The notes: generated from the letters alone by a model not told the origin. DNA of 64,000 nucleotides from Sphingobium sp. OAS761 (GCF_024168485.1 NZ_JALJVY010000015.1:1-64000); one strand, 5' to 3'; shown: positions 16,476-25,100, counted from the stretch's first letter. Numbers and translations: made by a program.

Positions 16476-18491
16476 ATGATCCAGTCTGTGAAGGTGAAGA
16501 ACCTTTCCCTGTCCAAGGACAATGTCCGCAAATCCAACCGCGACGCCGATCTGGCGAGCCTGGCCGACAATATCGCCGCCCAGGGCTTGCTTCAGAATCT
16601 GGTGGTCACGCCGCTCAAGAAGGCCGGTCACTTTACCGTCAAGGCAGGCGGGCGCCGTCTGCGGGCGCTGCAGCGACTTATCGACGACCACCGGCTGCCT
16701 GCCGATTACGAGGTTCAGGTGCTGGTGCTGGGCGACGAAGATGGGTCCGCCGAGGCGAGCCTGTCGGAAAATTTCCACCGGGTCGCGATGAACCCGGCTG
16801 ACGAATGCGCGGCGTTCAAGCATTTCCTCGATCGCGGGGCCAGTGCGGAGGATGTCGCCAAGCGGTTTGGCGTCACCACCCGCTTTGTCGAGCAACGTGT
16901 TCGTCTGGCCGAACTCGCGCCCGTGGTTTTTGCCGCGCTCTCAGCGGGCGAGATCACGTTGGGCGTCGCCCAGGCCTATGCCGTGACCCCGGATGTCGAT
17001 CGGCAGGCACGCATCTTCGAGAGCATGAGCCGGTCCTATTATGGGGACAGCCCGGACAATATCCGCCGGGCGGTGCTCAACGGCACGGTGAAGGCGACCG
17101 ACGCCAAGGCGCGCTTCGTCGGCCGCGATGCCTATCTCGAGGCCGGCGGCCGCATCGAACGCGATCTCTTCGGTGATGCCGACGAGGAAAGCTGGGTCGA
17201 TGTCGAAATCATCGAGCAGCTTGCCGCGCAGAAGCTCGAGGCGGCCGCGGAAGCGCTCGCCGCCGAGCAGAAGCTCGCCTTCGTGACGCCGGTTCTCGCG
17301 ACCCACGTTCCCTATGACATGGAATGTCAGCTCCATGAATATCATGCCCCGCGGCGGGATCTCAGCGAGGCCGAGCAGGGCCGGGTCGATACGCTGTCCG
17401 ACGAGGGCGATGCGCTCGTCCGTGCGCTGGAAACCGAATTGGAGGACGGAACGCCGCAAGCGGAAGCCGCTTCCTCGCGGCTTGCGGAGATCGAGCAGGA
17501 ACTGGAGGCGATCGAAGGCACGCGCACGATCGTCGACGAGGCGGTCCGCGAGCAGCTCGGCACGTTCGTCTATCTCGGACCGGATGGGACGCCGCGGGTA
17601 CACAGCCGCCTGTTCAGCGAAAGGGCGATCCGCCAGCCCGGCGAAGCATCCGACCCGGGCAAGCCGGAAGGCAAGGCAAATGCCGCGCGGCTCAGCGCCA
17701 CGCTGATCGACGAACTGGCGACCCAGCGCCGACAGATCCTGTCCGCGCATGTCGCCTCGGACGCCTCCTTCGCGCTTGACCTTGCGATCTTCTTCATGGC
17801 GCACCGCACCGTCTTCGCCGGGGGCTATGTCCGCGATCATTCCACGCTTCAGGCCGCGCATGCGAGTTTCCCGATCGTCGGTTTTCGCGACGAGGGAAGC
17901 GCTGCCAGCAATGCGCTCGCCGACCAGCGGCAGGGTCTCGATGTCAGTTGGGCGGGCGGTGCGACACTCTCCGCGCGCTTCGATGCATTCCGTGACCTTG
18001 ACGAGCAGGCGCGCGCCGATTGGCTCGCTTATGTGATCGGGCAGAGTCTCGAGCCGACGCTCAATGTGGACGGCGGCGGACGGCACAACGGTTTCCACGA
18101 TCATCTTGGCCGTCTTCTCGGCATCGATGTCGCCCAGTGGTGGCGGCCCGATGCGCAGAACTTCTTCGGCCGCGTCAAGAAGGACATCATGCTCGAAGCG
18201 CTTGAGGACATCGGCGGGCCGGTGCTGCGGGGCCGGTACAAGGATGCCAAGAAGGGCGACCTCGCCAATGCCTGCGCTGCACTGTGTTCCGGTCAGGGTA
18301 TCGTGGAGGCGGAGATCCGGGAGAAGGCAATCGCCTGGCTGCCCGGCGAAATGCGGTTCGACGCGATTGAACAACCGGAGCGCGTCCGAAGCTACTCCGC
18401 CTTCCTGTCAGACGATGATGACGATGGCGAGGTCGGTGAAGCGGCCGTCGGCGATGCTGAAGACGACGAGGACATTGCCGAGGCGGCCTGA
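16476..18491 (+). CDS. ParB/Spo0J-like nuclease-domain protein (large)
   Basis: Encodes 671 residues. Residues about 1-110 form a ParB N-terminal domain (NLSLSKDNVRKSNRDADLASLADNIAAQGLLQNLVVTPL, then KAGGRRLRALQRLI, with the GxRR motif, and ASLSENFHRVAMNPADE). A helix-turn-helix region (DVAKRFGVTTRFVEQRVRLAELAP, about 125-150) follows. The central part (about 250-360) is a charged coiled coil and the C-terminus is very acidic (DDDDDGEVGEAAVGDAEDDED). This is the large ParB-like protein found in leading regions of alphaproteobacterial plasmids, not a partner of a ParA. It may act on DNA after transfer; its function is unknown. Confidence 0.8.
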   Translation: MIQSVKVKNLSLSKDNVRKSNRDADLASLADNIAAQGLLQNLVVTPLKKAGHFTVKAGGRRLRALQRLIDDHRLPADYEVQVLVLGDEDGSAEASLSENFHRVAMNPADECAAFKHFLDRGASAEDVAKRFGVTTRFVEQRVRLAELAPVVFAALSAGEITLGVAQAYAVTPDVDRQARIFESMSRSYYGDSPDNIRRAVLNGTVKATDAKARFVGRDAYLEAGGRIERDLFGDADEESWVDVEIIEQLAAQKLEAAAEALAAEQKLAFVTPVLATHVPYDMECQLHEYHAPRRDLSEAEQGRVDTLSDEGDALVRALETELEDGTPQAEAASSRLAEIEQELEAIEGTRTIVDEAVREQLGTFVYLGPDGTPRVHSRLFSERAIRQPGEASDPGKPEGKANAARLSATLIDELATQRRQILSAHVASDASFALDLAIFFMAHRTVFAGGYVRDHSTLQAAHASFPIVGFRDEGSAASNALADQRQGLDVSWAGGATLSARFDAFRDLDEQARADWLAYVIGQSLEPTLNVDGGGRHNGFHDHLGRLLGIDVAQWWRPDAQNFFGRVKKDIMLEALEDIGGPVLRGRYKDAKKGDLANACAALCSGQGIVEAEIREKAIAWLPGEMRFDAIEQPERVRSYSAFLSDDDDDGEVGEAAVGDAEDDEDIAEAA

Positions 18492-18563
18492 TCCCAATCT
18501 CGGCTCCAGCGGGCGGGCGGCGGCATCCCGCCGCCTGCCTTTCCCAATCTCAGGAGAATCATC

Positions 18564-19484
18564 GTGGCACATGCACCGAGCCGGCCATCGCCGGCCGAAA
18601 CGATCACCCATGCCATCATCCAGCGACTTGAGGCCGGCGTCCGGCCATGGGTGAGACCCTGGCGCGCGAGCGCAGCCCAGGGGCGACCCCTCCGAGCGAA
18701 TGGCGAACCCTATCGCGGCATGAATACCTTCTGGCTGTGGCTGGCCGCAGAACAGGGCGGGTATCGCTCCCGCCACTGGATGACCTATCGCCAGGCGCAA
18801 GCTTTGGGCGGGCAGGTGCGGCAGGGCGAGCAGGCGCAGTTCGCGATCTTCTACAAAGCCTATTCCAAGAAGATCGAAGCCGCCGATGGTCAGGGTGGGA
18901 GTAGCGATGAACAGCGGCGCGTGATGCGCTCCTACGCGGTGTTCAATGCCGACCAGATCGACGGGCTCGCCGCCGATTTCTATCCTGAAATGCTTGTCCT
19001 CGTGCCGCCTTCGGACGAACTTTGTCCCCGCGCTCAATGTTTCATCGACCGCTTGCCGGCTCGACAGCGCAATGGCGGTGACCGTGCCTATTATGATCTG
19101 CGGGCCGATATGATCACGATGCCCGCGATAGAGCAGTTCGATTCGCGGGCGAGCTGGGCGGCGACCCTGGCGCATGAAGCAGGGCATTGGAGTGGTCACC
19201 CGGATCGGCTTGCCCGGTCCTTCGGCAAGCGATTTGGTGACAATGCCTATGCGTTTGAAGAGTTGGTGGCCGAATTAACCGCTGCCCTGATCGGCGCCGA
19301 CATCGGCCTTCCGACAATCCATCTCGATGATCATGCCGCCTATATCGGATCCTGGCTTGCCATTTTGCGGCAGGACAGCCGGGCTCTGCTGACGGCAGCC
19401 GCACGGGCCGAGGAAGCGGCGGGTTTCCTCTTGCGCGCGACCAATCTGCTCCCGGTTGCGACCGATCAGAAGGCGGCCGCATAG
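18564..19484 (+). CDS. ardC: ArdC family antirestriction protein
   Basis: Encodes 306 residues from a GTG at 18564 with an AGGAG box 9 bases upstream. The N-terminal domain (about 1-130) is the ssDNA-binding DUF1738/ArdC_N fold (PWVRPWRASAAQGRPLRANGEPYRGMNTFWLWLAA). The C-terminal domain is a zincin-like metalloprotease with HEAGHWSGH (about 203-211) as zinc site and a downstream Glu in YAFEELVAELTAA. ArdC proteins protect incoming plasmid DNA from restriction. The location in a block with ssb and ParB-like genes fits early expression after transfer. The exact mechanism in this copy is inferred from the family. Confidence 0.92.
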   Translation: MAHAPSRPSPAETITHAIIQRLEAGVRPWVRPWRASAAQGRPLRANGEPYRGMNTFWLWLAAEQGGYRSRHWMTYRQAQALGGQVRQGEQAQFAIFYKAYSKKIEAADGQGGSSDEQRRVMRSYAVFNADQIDGLAADFYPEMLVLVPPSDELCPRAQCFIDRLPARQRNGGDRAYYDLRADMITMPAIEQFDSRASWAATLAHEAGHWSGHPDRLARSFGKRFGDNAYAFEELVAELTAALIGADIGLPTIHLDDHAAYIGSWLAILRQDSRALLTAAARAEEAAGFLLRATNLLPVATDQKAAA

Positions 19485-19610
19485 CCGGTGCCCCGACATT
19501 ACGCGCCGCCCATTGTAGACGGAAGCGTTCGGCTCCGACGCTTTCCGTTCGTCCAAGCATCTTCCTGAAGCCCGGCCTTGCCGGAGCTTCGCCATAATCG
19601 GAGAACTCCC

Positions 19611-20144
19611 ATGGCAGATTATTATTCGCCGACCGTCGTGCGCCCGAGCATATCCGCCGATGCGATCACGTCGCTTGAACTGGCGGTGTTGAAGCAGATG
19701 TTCGAATTCGAGGCCGATGGCGACGCCATCTATTTTTTCTCCAGCGAAGGACCGTCCGACACGATCTGGCTGGACATCGAAACACTCAAGGTCGGGCTCG
19801 CCGAGCACGCCGAAAGGTCGGGAGCGCTCGCGGACATGGTGCGCGAAGCGCTCGCGGCCGCCGGGAATGACGACGAAGAGATCGAGCTCGATCTTTCCGA
19901 TCTGGGCGGAGCAGAGATCTTTCAGGGCATTGTGCGTCGGTGCGAGGGTCTGAGTGCCGTCGTCATCACATCAGCCTGGACGTGCACCAAAATGCGGCCT
20001 GACGGTTTTGGCGGAGGCGTCGCGGTCGTGACCGCCGATCACATCTTGTCCAGCACGACGGCGCAGATGGAATGCGAATTGCTGGACCGGGCCGAATCTG
20101 GCGAATCTGGCGGTGCGCCGGGACAGGAGATGGATCATGGCTGA
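19611..20144 (+). CDS. Hypothetical leading-region protein
   Basis: Encodes 177 residues. I do not recognise the family. The protein is acidic, with an N-terminal helical part (ITSLELAVLKQMFEFEADGDAIYFFSSEG), a run of acidic residues (GNDDEEIELDLSDLGG) and a C-terminal part containing VVITSAWTCTKMRPDGFGGGVAVVT. The start at 19611 is chosen over 19578 because GGAG lies 8 bases before the ATG. Its stop overlaps the start of the next gene by 8 bases, so the two are translationally coupled and probably act together. No membrane segment or signal peptide is visible. Confidence 0.7.
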   Translation: MADYYSPTVVRPSISADAITSLELAVLKQMFEFEADGDAIYFFSSEGPSDTIWLDIETLKVGLAEHAERSGALADMVREALAAAGNDDEEIELDLSDLGGAEIFQGIVRRCEGLSAVVITSAWTCTKMRPDGFGGGVAVVTADHILSSTTAQMECELLDRAESGESGGAPGQEMDHG

Positions 20145-20580
20145 TCGTGTATCCGTCACCTTGCGGCTCGGCGGAACATTGTCCGCCGATCGCGTGCCCG
20201 ATCTCATGGCGGCAATCGCGGCCGACGATGCTGGCGCCGATTGGGAAGGCGAGCCGGTCACGCTCGACCGGGTGGTTGCCGGCGAAACGCTTGTGCTCGT
20301 CGGCACGGAGGTCGCCTGGGGCATCTTCGAGGAGATCGAGGGCTTCGCCCAGCGCGCCGGGCTTGTCTATGCGCGGTGGTCGGGTGGTGCCTCCGGCAGC
20401 TTCGGTCCTGAACGTGTCGTTTTCAGCGGGGCAGGGGCACCGGAGTATTTCTCGGCGTCGGACGATGACGAGGTCATGCTGTCGGCCTCGGACATTCGGC
20501 AGTTGGGTTCGCATGCCGCTATCCTCGCCAGTCTCGAACGGGCCGAATTGGCGATCCCCCCACTGATCGTGCGCGGTTGA
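20137..20580 (+). CDS. Hypothetical leading-region protein
   Basis: Encodes 147 residues, coupled to the preceding gene. The start at 20137 is the ATG inside the overlap; the longer frame from 20113 has no ribosome binding site. The protein is acidic and mixed alpha/beta (DRVSVTLRLGGTLSADRVPDLMAAIAADDAG, then ETLVLVGTEVAWGIFEEIEGFAQRAGL). I do not recognise a domain. The paired arrangement and neighbours (ArdC, DUF2493, SSB) suggest a plasmid establishment function, which is inference only. Confidence 0.68.
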   Translation: MADRVSVTLRLGGTLSADRVPDLMAAIAADDAGADWEGEPVTLDRVVAGETLVLVGTEVAWGIFEEIEGFAQRAGLVYARWSGGASGSFGPERVVFSGAGAPEYFSASDDDEVMLSASDIRQLGSHAAILASLERAELAIPPLIVRG

Positions 20581-20829
20581 TGAGGAGTCTTTGAGCCGTA
20601 GGCCGGACCTGTCGCCGGAGGATGCGCCGCATGGGCCATCGCGCTGGCGGCAGCAACCCGCCACAGGACGGCCGTGTTGGCGCTGGCGCGCCTGCCCGCA
20701 CCAGCCCGTACCTGTGGCGGGTTCCCCTTGGGCTTTCGCCCGGCGGTGCCGCCGCCGCTTGGACCGATGGCCCGGAGGCTTCGCATCCGGCGGACAGGCC
20801 GCCGGCCCACAGCGAAGGACTTGAGCATC
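20581..20829 (+). promoter_or_regulatory. Structured 249-base leader of the DUF2493 gene
   Basis: A GC-rich non-coding stretch with many self-complementary blocks (GGCGGTGCCGCC, CCGGCGG...CCGCCGG, GGGCTTTCGCCC). It shares CTGCCCGCACCA (20692-20703), GGGTTCCCC (20719-20727), TTGGACC and a GAAGGA...TTGAGC block in the same order with the leader of the second ssb (22830 onward). An open frame runs through it but lacks a start signal and resembles no protein. Confidence 0.5.
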
Positions 20830-21774
20830 ATGACCAGCTCCCTCTCCGCGATCCTCGCGGACCTCGAACTCGGGCATCTCACCCTGTCGGGGGATCAACA
20901 TCGCAGCCTCGAAGCGCCGCCGCCACTCGAAGCCATGGAACAGACCGTCAGCGCCGTCTGGAGCGACCTTTTCGCGCTGTTCCCCTTCACCGCGCTCGAG
21001 CGCGACATCGAGGATCTGGGCTGGGGCCTGGTCAACCTCTTCCACCGCGCCGCGGCCAAGAAAAACCACTTCGTCGATCGGCTGACCGACGATATCCGTC
21101 TCCTCCTCGCCGAGCAGGACGGCTCGGAGATCGCGACCACCGACCTTGAGGAAAAGGTCGAACTCGCCCAGAAGGTCGAGCAGTCGGCACAGGCCTATGA
21201 GGCGATGCGCGACGTCGCGGCGCGCCATTATCTCCACGAAACCGGACGGTCCTGGGTTCCGGCATCGGGCAACCGCATCTCTCTGGGCGTGACGGCCGCG
21301 ATCGTCGATGGTCATGCCTTCCTGCGGGCGCGGCGCGAGCGGGTGCGCGACGCCAATCTGGTGCAGGGCACGCCCGTGGTTTTCGCCGGTGGCCGGCTCA
21401 GCTTTGCGAGCGAGGCCGACGCCAAGCAGTTTGCCGACAATCTGTTACGCACCCTGAACGCGGTGCGCGAGCGCGTCGGCGACATGTATCTCGTCCATGG
21501 CGGTGACATGAAGGGCATCGAGCGGCTCGCCGCGTCCTGGGCGGAACAGCACGGCATCCAGCAACTGCGTTTCGGACTCGACCGCAAGCTCGGCGATCGC
21601 GCCGGTTTCCGGCGCAACGAGCAGATGCTCTCGATCAAGCCCCGCTATGTGGTGGCCTTCCAAGGCAATGGCGTCACCGAGCGGCTTGTGATCGAAGCGA
21701 AGTCGCGCGGCATCCACGTCGTTGACCGCCGCGGTCCTCTGGGCACGCCGCCGAGCGCCGAACGCCGGCCCTGA
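20830..21774 (+). CDS. DUF2493 (SLOG-superfamily) protein
   Basis: Encodes 314 residues. The C-terminal 130 residues are the DUF2493 Rossmann-like fold: RVRDANLVQGTPVVFAGGRLSF, then DMYLVHGGDMKGIERLAASWAEQHGIQQLRFGLD, then NEQMLSIKPRYVVAFQGNGVTERLVIEAKSRGIHVVD. This belongs to the SLOG group, which binds nucleotide-like ligands. The N-terminal half (EQTVSAVWSDLFALFPFTALERDIEDLGWGLVNLFHRAAA) is helical and seems specific to plasmids. Common next to ssb and ArdC on alphaproteobacterial plasmids; biological role not established. The start at 20830 follows a TTGAGC spacer after GAAGGA. Confidence 0.8.
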   Translation: MTSSLSAILADLELGHLTLSGDQHRSLEAPPPLEAMEQTVSAVWSDLFALFPFTALERDIEDLGWGLVNLFHRAAAKKNHFVDRLTDDIRLLLAEQDGSEIATTDLEEKVELAQKVEQSAQAYEAMRDVAARHYLHETGRSWVPASGNRISLGVTAAIVDGHAFLRARRERVRDANLVQGTPVVFAGGRLSFASEADAKQFADNLLRTLNAVRERVGDMYLVHGGDMKGIERLAASWAEQHGIQQLRFGLDRKLGDRAGFRRNEQMLSIKPRYVVAFQGNGVTERLVIEAKSRGIHVVDRRGPLGTPPSAERRP

Positions 21775-21890
21775 CCGGCTGCTGGCCGCCGCTTGCGGCG
21801 GCCAGTGTCTGCCATCCAGCAGCCTTCGGGCATCGGGAAAAGGAAAGGGTGCTCCGGGGGAAGTGTCCCATTGCACCGGAGGCATTCCCC

Positions 21891-22553
21891 ATGTTCCTGC
21901 CCGACCGCGCGAGTGCGCGCGCCCTCATCGATTTCCGCAACCGTCATGGCCGATACTGGAAGGCTGCGCTGTGTGCGCTCTGGTCTTCGGCCAGGGACGC
22001 AGAGCATCCCGACGGCCCTGCCTTGCGTGGGCTTCGCAACCAGGCCGGGCCTGTCTGGCTTGCCGGGCTCGACGCGGCCGGGATGGTGATCCTCGAACGG
22101 CTTGCCATGGACGGCGATCCCGGTCTCGCGCGCGCCTTTCTCCAAACGGCCGATGAATTCCTGCGCGGCGCGCAGGGCGGTAAGAGCGTGTATCCCGCTC
22201 TTGTGCTGCATCATGTGGCGATCGCCTGTGAGCTTGGCCTCAAAGCCTATCTCCTGACACATGGCTGGACCGATCAGGAGAACCGCGCCTGTTTCGGTCA
22301 CTGTCTCGACCGTCTCCTGGTCGAGGCCCGGCGGCTCGGCTTGCCGCGCCCGGACCGGTCATTCGAGCGCTTCGTCATCCAGGTGGGACCAGCCTATGCC
22401 CGCCATGATATCGACGCTCTGGTCGCAAGTGGCGCGGCGATCGATCCGGCAGTAGCTCACGCATCCATCCGTACATTCCTCGGGCAGGTCATGGCCTCGG
22501 CTCACCATGCGCCTGGCGATAGGCCTCAACGGGCATGCCCCTCCGCGCGATGA
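21891..22553 (+). CDS. Hypothetical plasmid protein
   Basis: Encodes 220 residues from the ATG at 21891, with GGAGG 9 bases upstream. The sequence is predominantly helical. A His-containing helix VYPALVLHHVAIACELGLKAYLLTHGWTDQENRACFGHCLDRLLVEARRL (about 110-158) resembles the all-helical HEPN-like or AbiV-like architecture, but no R-x4-H motif is evident. I do not assign a function. It lies between the DUF2493 gene and the second ssb and has its own GC-rich leader (21775-21890) with a GGCCGCC/GGCGGCC hairpin. Confidence 0.65.
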   Translation: MFLPDRASARALIDFRNRHGRYWKAALCALWSSARDAEHPDGPALRGLRNQAGPVWLAGLDAAGMVILERLAMDGDPGLARAFLQTADEFLRGAQGGKSVYPALVLHHVAIACELGLKAYLLTHGWTDQENRACFGHCLDRLLVEARRLGLPRPDRSFERFVIQVGPAYARHDIDALVASGAAIDPAVAHASIRTFLGQVMASAHHAPGDRPQRACPSAR

Positions 22554-22961
22554 CAAGGCGGAGCCACGATTCCCGAACTTATGGCTATCGGCCGTATCTC
22601 CAGGATTGTCCGCACGCGCATCGCCGCGAAGACCAGGAGCTGAGGGCAGGGCGTGGGCCGGTCGGAGCAACGGGCGGCATCGATGCGGCCGGGAGACGAA
22701 GCTGACGCACGGTTCCGGGTCGCGGCCGGTCCAAGCGGCAGACCCGCCCTTCTCCTCATCTGACCCCTAAGTCGGTCGTCCGCTGCCTCCAACCCGCGAT
22801 CCTTCGGGCCGAGTTGCCGTGTGCCACGGCTGCCCGCACCACCCCTCGTCTCGGGGTTCCCCGCCGCTGTCGCTCCGGTGGAGGCATCGGGCCTGCCCGC
22901 CTTGGCCGGGGATCAGTCGAAGGGACGGTCCCTTGGACCCGAACGGAAGGAACCTTGAGCC
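22554..22961 (+). promoter_or_regulatory. 408-base intergenic region with structured ssb leader
   Basis: No supported gene. The last 130 bases share the ordered blocks CTGCCCGCACCA (22830-22841), GGGTTCCCC (22854-22862), TTGGACC and GGAAGGAACCTTGAGC with the DUF2493 leader, and contain self-complementary stems such as CCTTGGC..GCC and GGGACGGTCCC. The first 270 bases are GC-rich with no recognised signal. Confidence 0.45.
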
Positions 22962-23369
22962 ATGCAGAATCTCGTCATCCTCGCCGGCAATGTCGGCGCC
23001 ACCCCCGAAGCCCGCACCACCCAGGGCGGCACCCGTATCACCCATTTCAGCCTCGCCACCTCGCGCCCGAAGCGCGACAGCACCGGCAAGATCCTGCGCG
23101 ACGACAACAACCGTCGCATCGAGGATACCGAATGGCACCGGATCACCTGTTTCAACGGGGTGGGCAAGACCGTCGAGCAATATGTCGACAAGGGCATGAA
23201 GGTGATGGTCCGCGGCCGCATCCACTATACCCGCTGGACCGACAGCGAGAATATCGAGCGCTATGGCGTCGAGATCATCGCCGACGAGGTCACCTTCCTC
23301 ACCCGGGCCAAGTCGAACGACAATGGCGGTCACGGCCAGGATCCGGAAGACGATGAGATCCCGTTCTGA
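22962..23369 (+). CDS. ssb: Single-stranded DNA-binding protein SSB
   Basis: Encodes 135 residues, close to the minimal length of bacterial SSB. The OB fold is complete: MQNLVILAGNVGATPEARTTQGGTRITHFSLATSR, WHRITCFNGVGKTVEQYVDKGMKVMVRGRIHYTRW and YGVEIIADEVTFL. It ends with the acidic tip DDEIPF, which in the family recruits polymerase, primase and repair proteins. Plasmid SSBs coat the transferred strand and reduce SOS induction in the recipient. A GGAAGGA box precedes the ATG. It differs from the 10850 copy, which has no acidic tip. Confidence 0.95.
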   Translation: MQNLVILAGNVGATPEARTTQGGTRITHFSLATSRPKRDSTGKILRDDNNRRIEDTEWHRITCFNGVGKTVEQYVDKGMKVMVRGRIHYTRWTDSENIERYGVEIIADEVTFLTRAKSNDNGGHGQDPEDDEIPF

Positions 23370-23441
23370 TCGGGGAGGGCACGGCCCGGCGGCTTTACGC
23401 CGGGCCTCTTTCGCTGTTTGCGGTGTTGGCCGGGATGCCCG

Positions 23442-23879
23442 TCAGGACGCGCGGCAGCGCCCCTCCATATACCGCTCCCAGCGCAGCACCGTGCCGGTAC
23501 GCAGCATCGCGCAGCTGATGTTCCCGATTTGCGGGGCCGAGCACCAGGCCCCGGTGCGATTGCCTTTGGCGTTGCCGGTTGAAACGCAGCGCATGGTGGG
23601 GCCGGCGACAAGCACATGGCCGGTGCGGGCGGTGCCCCGCGCACCGCCCAGGAGCCGGACCAGCGCATCGCGCGCCGCAGCGCCGCTCGCGTGGGGACAG
23701 GGCTGTCCCGGCCGGCAGCTATTGTCGATCTCCCGGGCGGCGATCCCGGCAAGACGAACATGCGTCCCCTCGCGGCACCAGATCGGTCCATCGCCGTCCC
23801 AGACCCGGATCGGCGTGCAGGCGAAGGGCTGTCCGGCGGGAACGGTGGCCATGGTGAGGAGAAGGGCGACGAAGGGCAT
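23442..23879 (-). CDS. Secreted thermonuclease-like (SNase) protein with altered active site
   Basis: Encodes 145 residues. The first about 18 residues (MPFVALLLTMATVPAGQP) look like a signal peptide. The body follows the staphylococcal nuclease fold: RVWDGDGPIW (the VxDGDT strand) and HVRLAGIAAREID where the family has RLxGIDxPE. The Ca2+-ligand Asp of GID is Ala here, while the Arg and Glu are kept, so catalysis may be weakened or metal binding shifted. Six Cys residues suggest disulphides in the periplasm. It is one of only two minus-strand genes in the 10.8-30 kb block. The family name is reasonably clear; activity is not. Confidence 0.7.
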   Translation of the reverse strand: MPFVALLLTMATVPAGQPFACTPIRVWDGDGPIWCREGTHVRLAGIAAREIDNSCRPGQPCPHASGAAARDALVRLLGGARGTARTGHVLVAGPTMRCVSTGNAKGNRTGAWCSAPQIGNISCAMLRTGTVLRWERYMEGRCRAS

Positions 23880-24087
23880 GGCGCGAGGACTACCGCGCGG
23901 ACGTTGGCGTGTCAGCCATTTGTGGCGGAACGGGGTGAGAAGGGGGATCGACCCGCGAGGGCGCGATGCCAGGGCGAGGGCGGCTCCTGGCCGGCGGGAT
24001 CACCCGCTCTCTTCAGGGCGCAATCCTTGGTCCGGCCGTCGGCCTTCCACGATCAACCCGCAAGGGGTCCGGTCGCTGCGCTACGGC

Positions 24088-24108
24088 TTTTTGGCCTGCA
24101 TCCAAAAA
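24088..24108. promoter_or_regulatory. Perfect inverted repeat (TTTTTGG/CCAAAAA)
   Basis: TTTTTGG at 24088-24094 and CCAAAAA at 24102-24108 with a seven-base loop. It lies in the 307-base gap 23880-24186, which otherwise holds no gene I can support, between the nuclease-like gene and a small rightward gene. It may be an operator or a terminator-like hairpin. Confidence 0.35.
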
Positions 24109-24186
24109 GTGATCGCGGCCGCCGGCCGGACACGTCGGGCGCCAGTCGAGCGGGATGATCCCGCCGGCGCGCAAAGGAGCCTCGAC

Positions 24187-24351
24187 ATGTTCACCGACAT
24201 CGCAATCGCTCGCCGTCACGCCTTCAGCCTCTCGAAGAGCCTCATGATGGCCACGTTCGTCATTGCGATCGGACAGCATTACGGGGTCATCACCGCCGAG
24301 GATCTCGACGGCAGCGTCGCCATCGTCACCGAGTTCGATCCCTTTGCGTGA
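24187..24351 (+). CDS. Small hypothetical protein, 54 aa
   Basis: ATG at 24187 is preceded by AAGGAG seven bases upstream, the best ribosome binding site in this area. The product (MFTDIAIARRHAFSLSKSL..., ending VTEFDPFA) is a short amphipathic protein with a hydrophobic helix (SLMMATFVIAIGQ, about 18-30) and an acidic C-terminus. It matches nothing I know. Its codons sit in a frame that would otherwise look like part of a much longer spurious frame. Confidence 0.6.
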   Translation: MFTDIAIARRHAFSLSKSLMMATFVIAIGQHYGVITAEDLDGSVAIVTEFDPFA

Positions 24352-24461
24352 GGACGCCTCCGGACGCCCGCGCGGCGCCCGCGATTTTCGCGTGCTCGCC
24401 TCCATCCTTTTGCCAAGAACCAAATGTTCAGTGACGGGATCTAGGGTCGAGGACCATGGAC

Positions 24462-24974
24462 ATGGAAACCCCGATCACGGCGGAGCGCGAAGCTGACTGG
24501 ACCCGGGTCGCGCAGGACGTCAACGCCTGGCGCGGCGCAAGCCTGCAATGTTTTGCAAGCGTCGAGGCGTCAGTGACCGAAACCCTGCTGCATTTGCGTG
24601 CGATACCGGGCCGCGGCGATGGTGTGCGGCTGCGGCATCTTGTCGGCCAACGACTCGATGATCTGGCCCAGGTCGTCGGGGAGGGCGGAGCCTTTGCCAC
24701 AGAAGGGCAACGTGTTGCGCTTCTGCTCGCAGCCTTCCGTTGCCATGAAGCTTTGCGGACCATGCTCGCGCATGGGCAGGCGAAACTCGCTCTGGAACGC
24801 AACGGGCGCTGGATCGCGATATTCCGCATCGTCTCGATCCGCACCCAGCAGGCCGAGCGGTCGGAACTTGTCCTTGAAGAGAGCGATGCGGTGGGCAAGC
24901 TGCGGGAACTGAAAACCATCTCGCAGAAGCTTTGTGCGGCGCTGGGCAATTTTCGGCGGACGCTGGCGGGCTGA
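24462..24974 (+). CDS. Hypothetical protein, 170 aa
   Basis: Helical protein without a recognised domain. The start at 24462 is favoured over the ATG at 24456 because GAGGA ends eight bases upstream. Features are a Trp near the N-terminus (EADWTRVAQDVNAWRG), a central HLVGQRLDDLAQVVGEGG segment and a C-terminal charged coiled-coil-like helix (LVLEESDAVGKLRELKTISQKLCAALGNFRR). No signal peptide. It lies alone in direction of the leading-region genes. Function unknown. Confidence 0.65.
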   Translation: METPITAEREADWTRVAQDVNAWRGASLQCFASVEASVTETLLHLRAIPGRGDGVRLRHLVGQRLDDLAQVVGEGGAFATEGQRVALLLAAFRCHEALRTMLAHGQAKLALERNGRWIAIFRIVSIRTQQAERSELVLEESDAVGKLRELKTISQKLCAALGNFRRTLAG

Positions 24975-25100
24975 TTTTCCGGGAGGCAAGTTCGTGGCGG
25001 CCCCGGCGAGCCGGTCGGGCTCTAGGCTAGCGCCCTGAGCCTTGGGTGCCCCAAGTCTCAGCCCATCCGGGTTGCGATCCCTGCCGCAAGGGCACGGACG

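Noticed and set aside
16941-18374. Long minus-strand open frame opposite the ParB-like gene
   Set aside because: Fully inside a well supported gene on the other strand; composition typical of antisense of high-GC coding.
16476-18491. Considered as a third plasmid partition ParB
   Set aside because: No ParA neighbour and no palindrome pair nearby; the size and acidic tail fit the leading-region ParB-like family.
19966-21315. Minus-strand open frame of 449 codons
   Set aside because: Covers three supported plus-strand genes and non-coding leader; no recognisable motif.
22767-23333. Minus-strand frame opposite the second ssb
   Set aside because: ssb is unmistakable; the frame is repetitive in Gly/Val/Asp.
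23263-24351. Plus-strand frame of 362 codons running through the nuclease-like gene and the gap
   Set aside because: Only its last 54 codons have a ribosome binding site and sensible composition; the rest is shadow.
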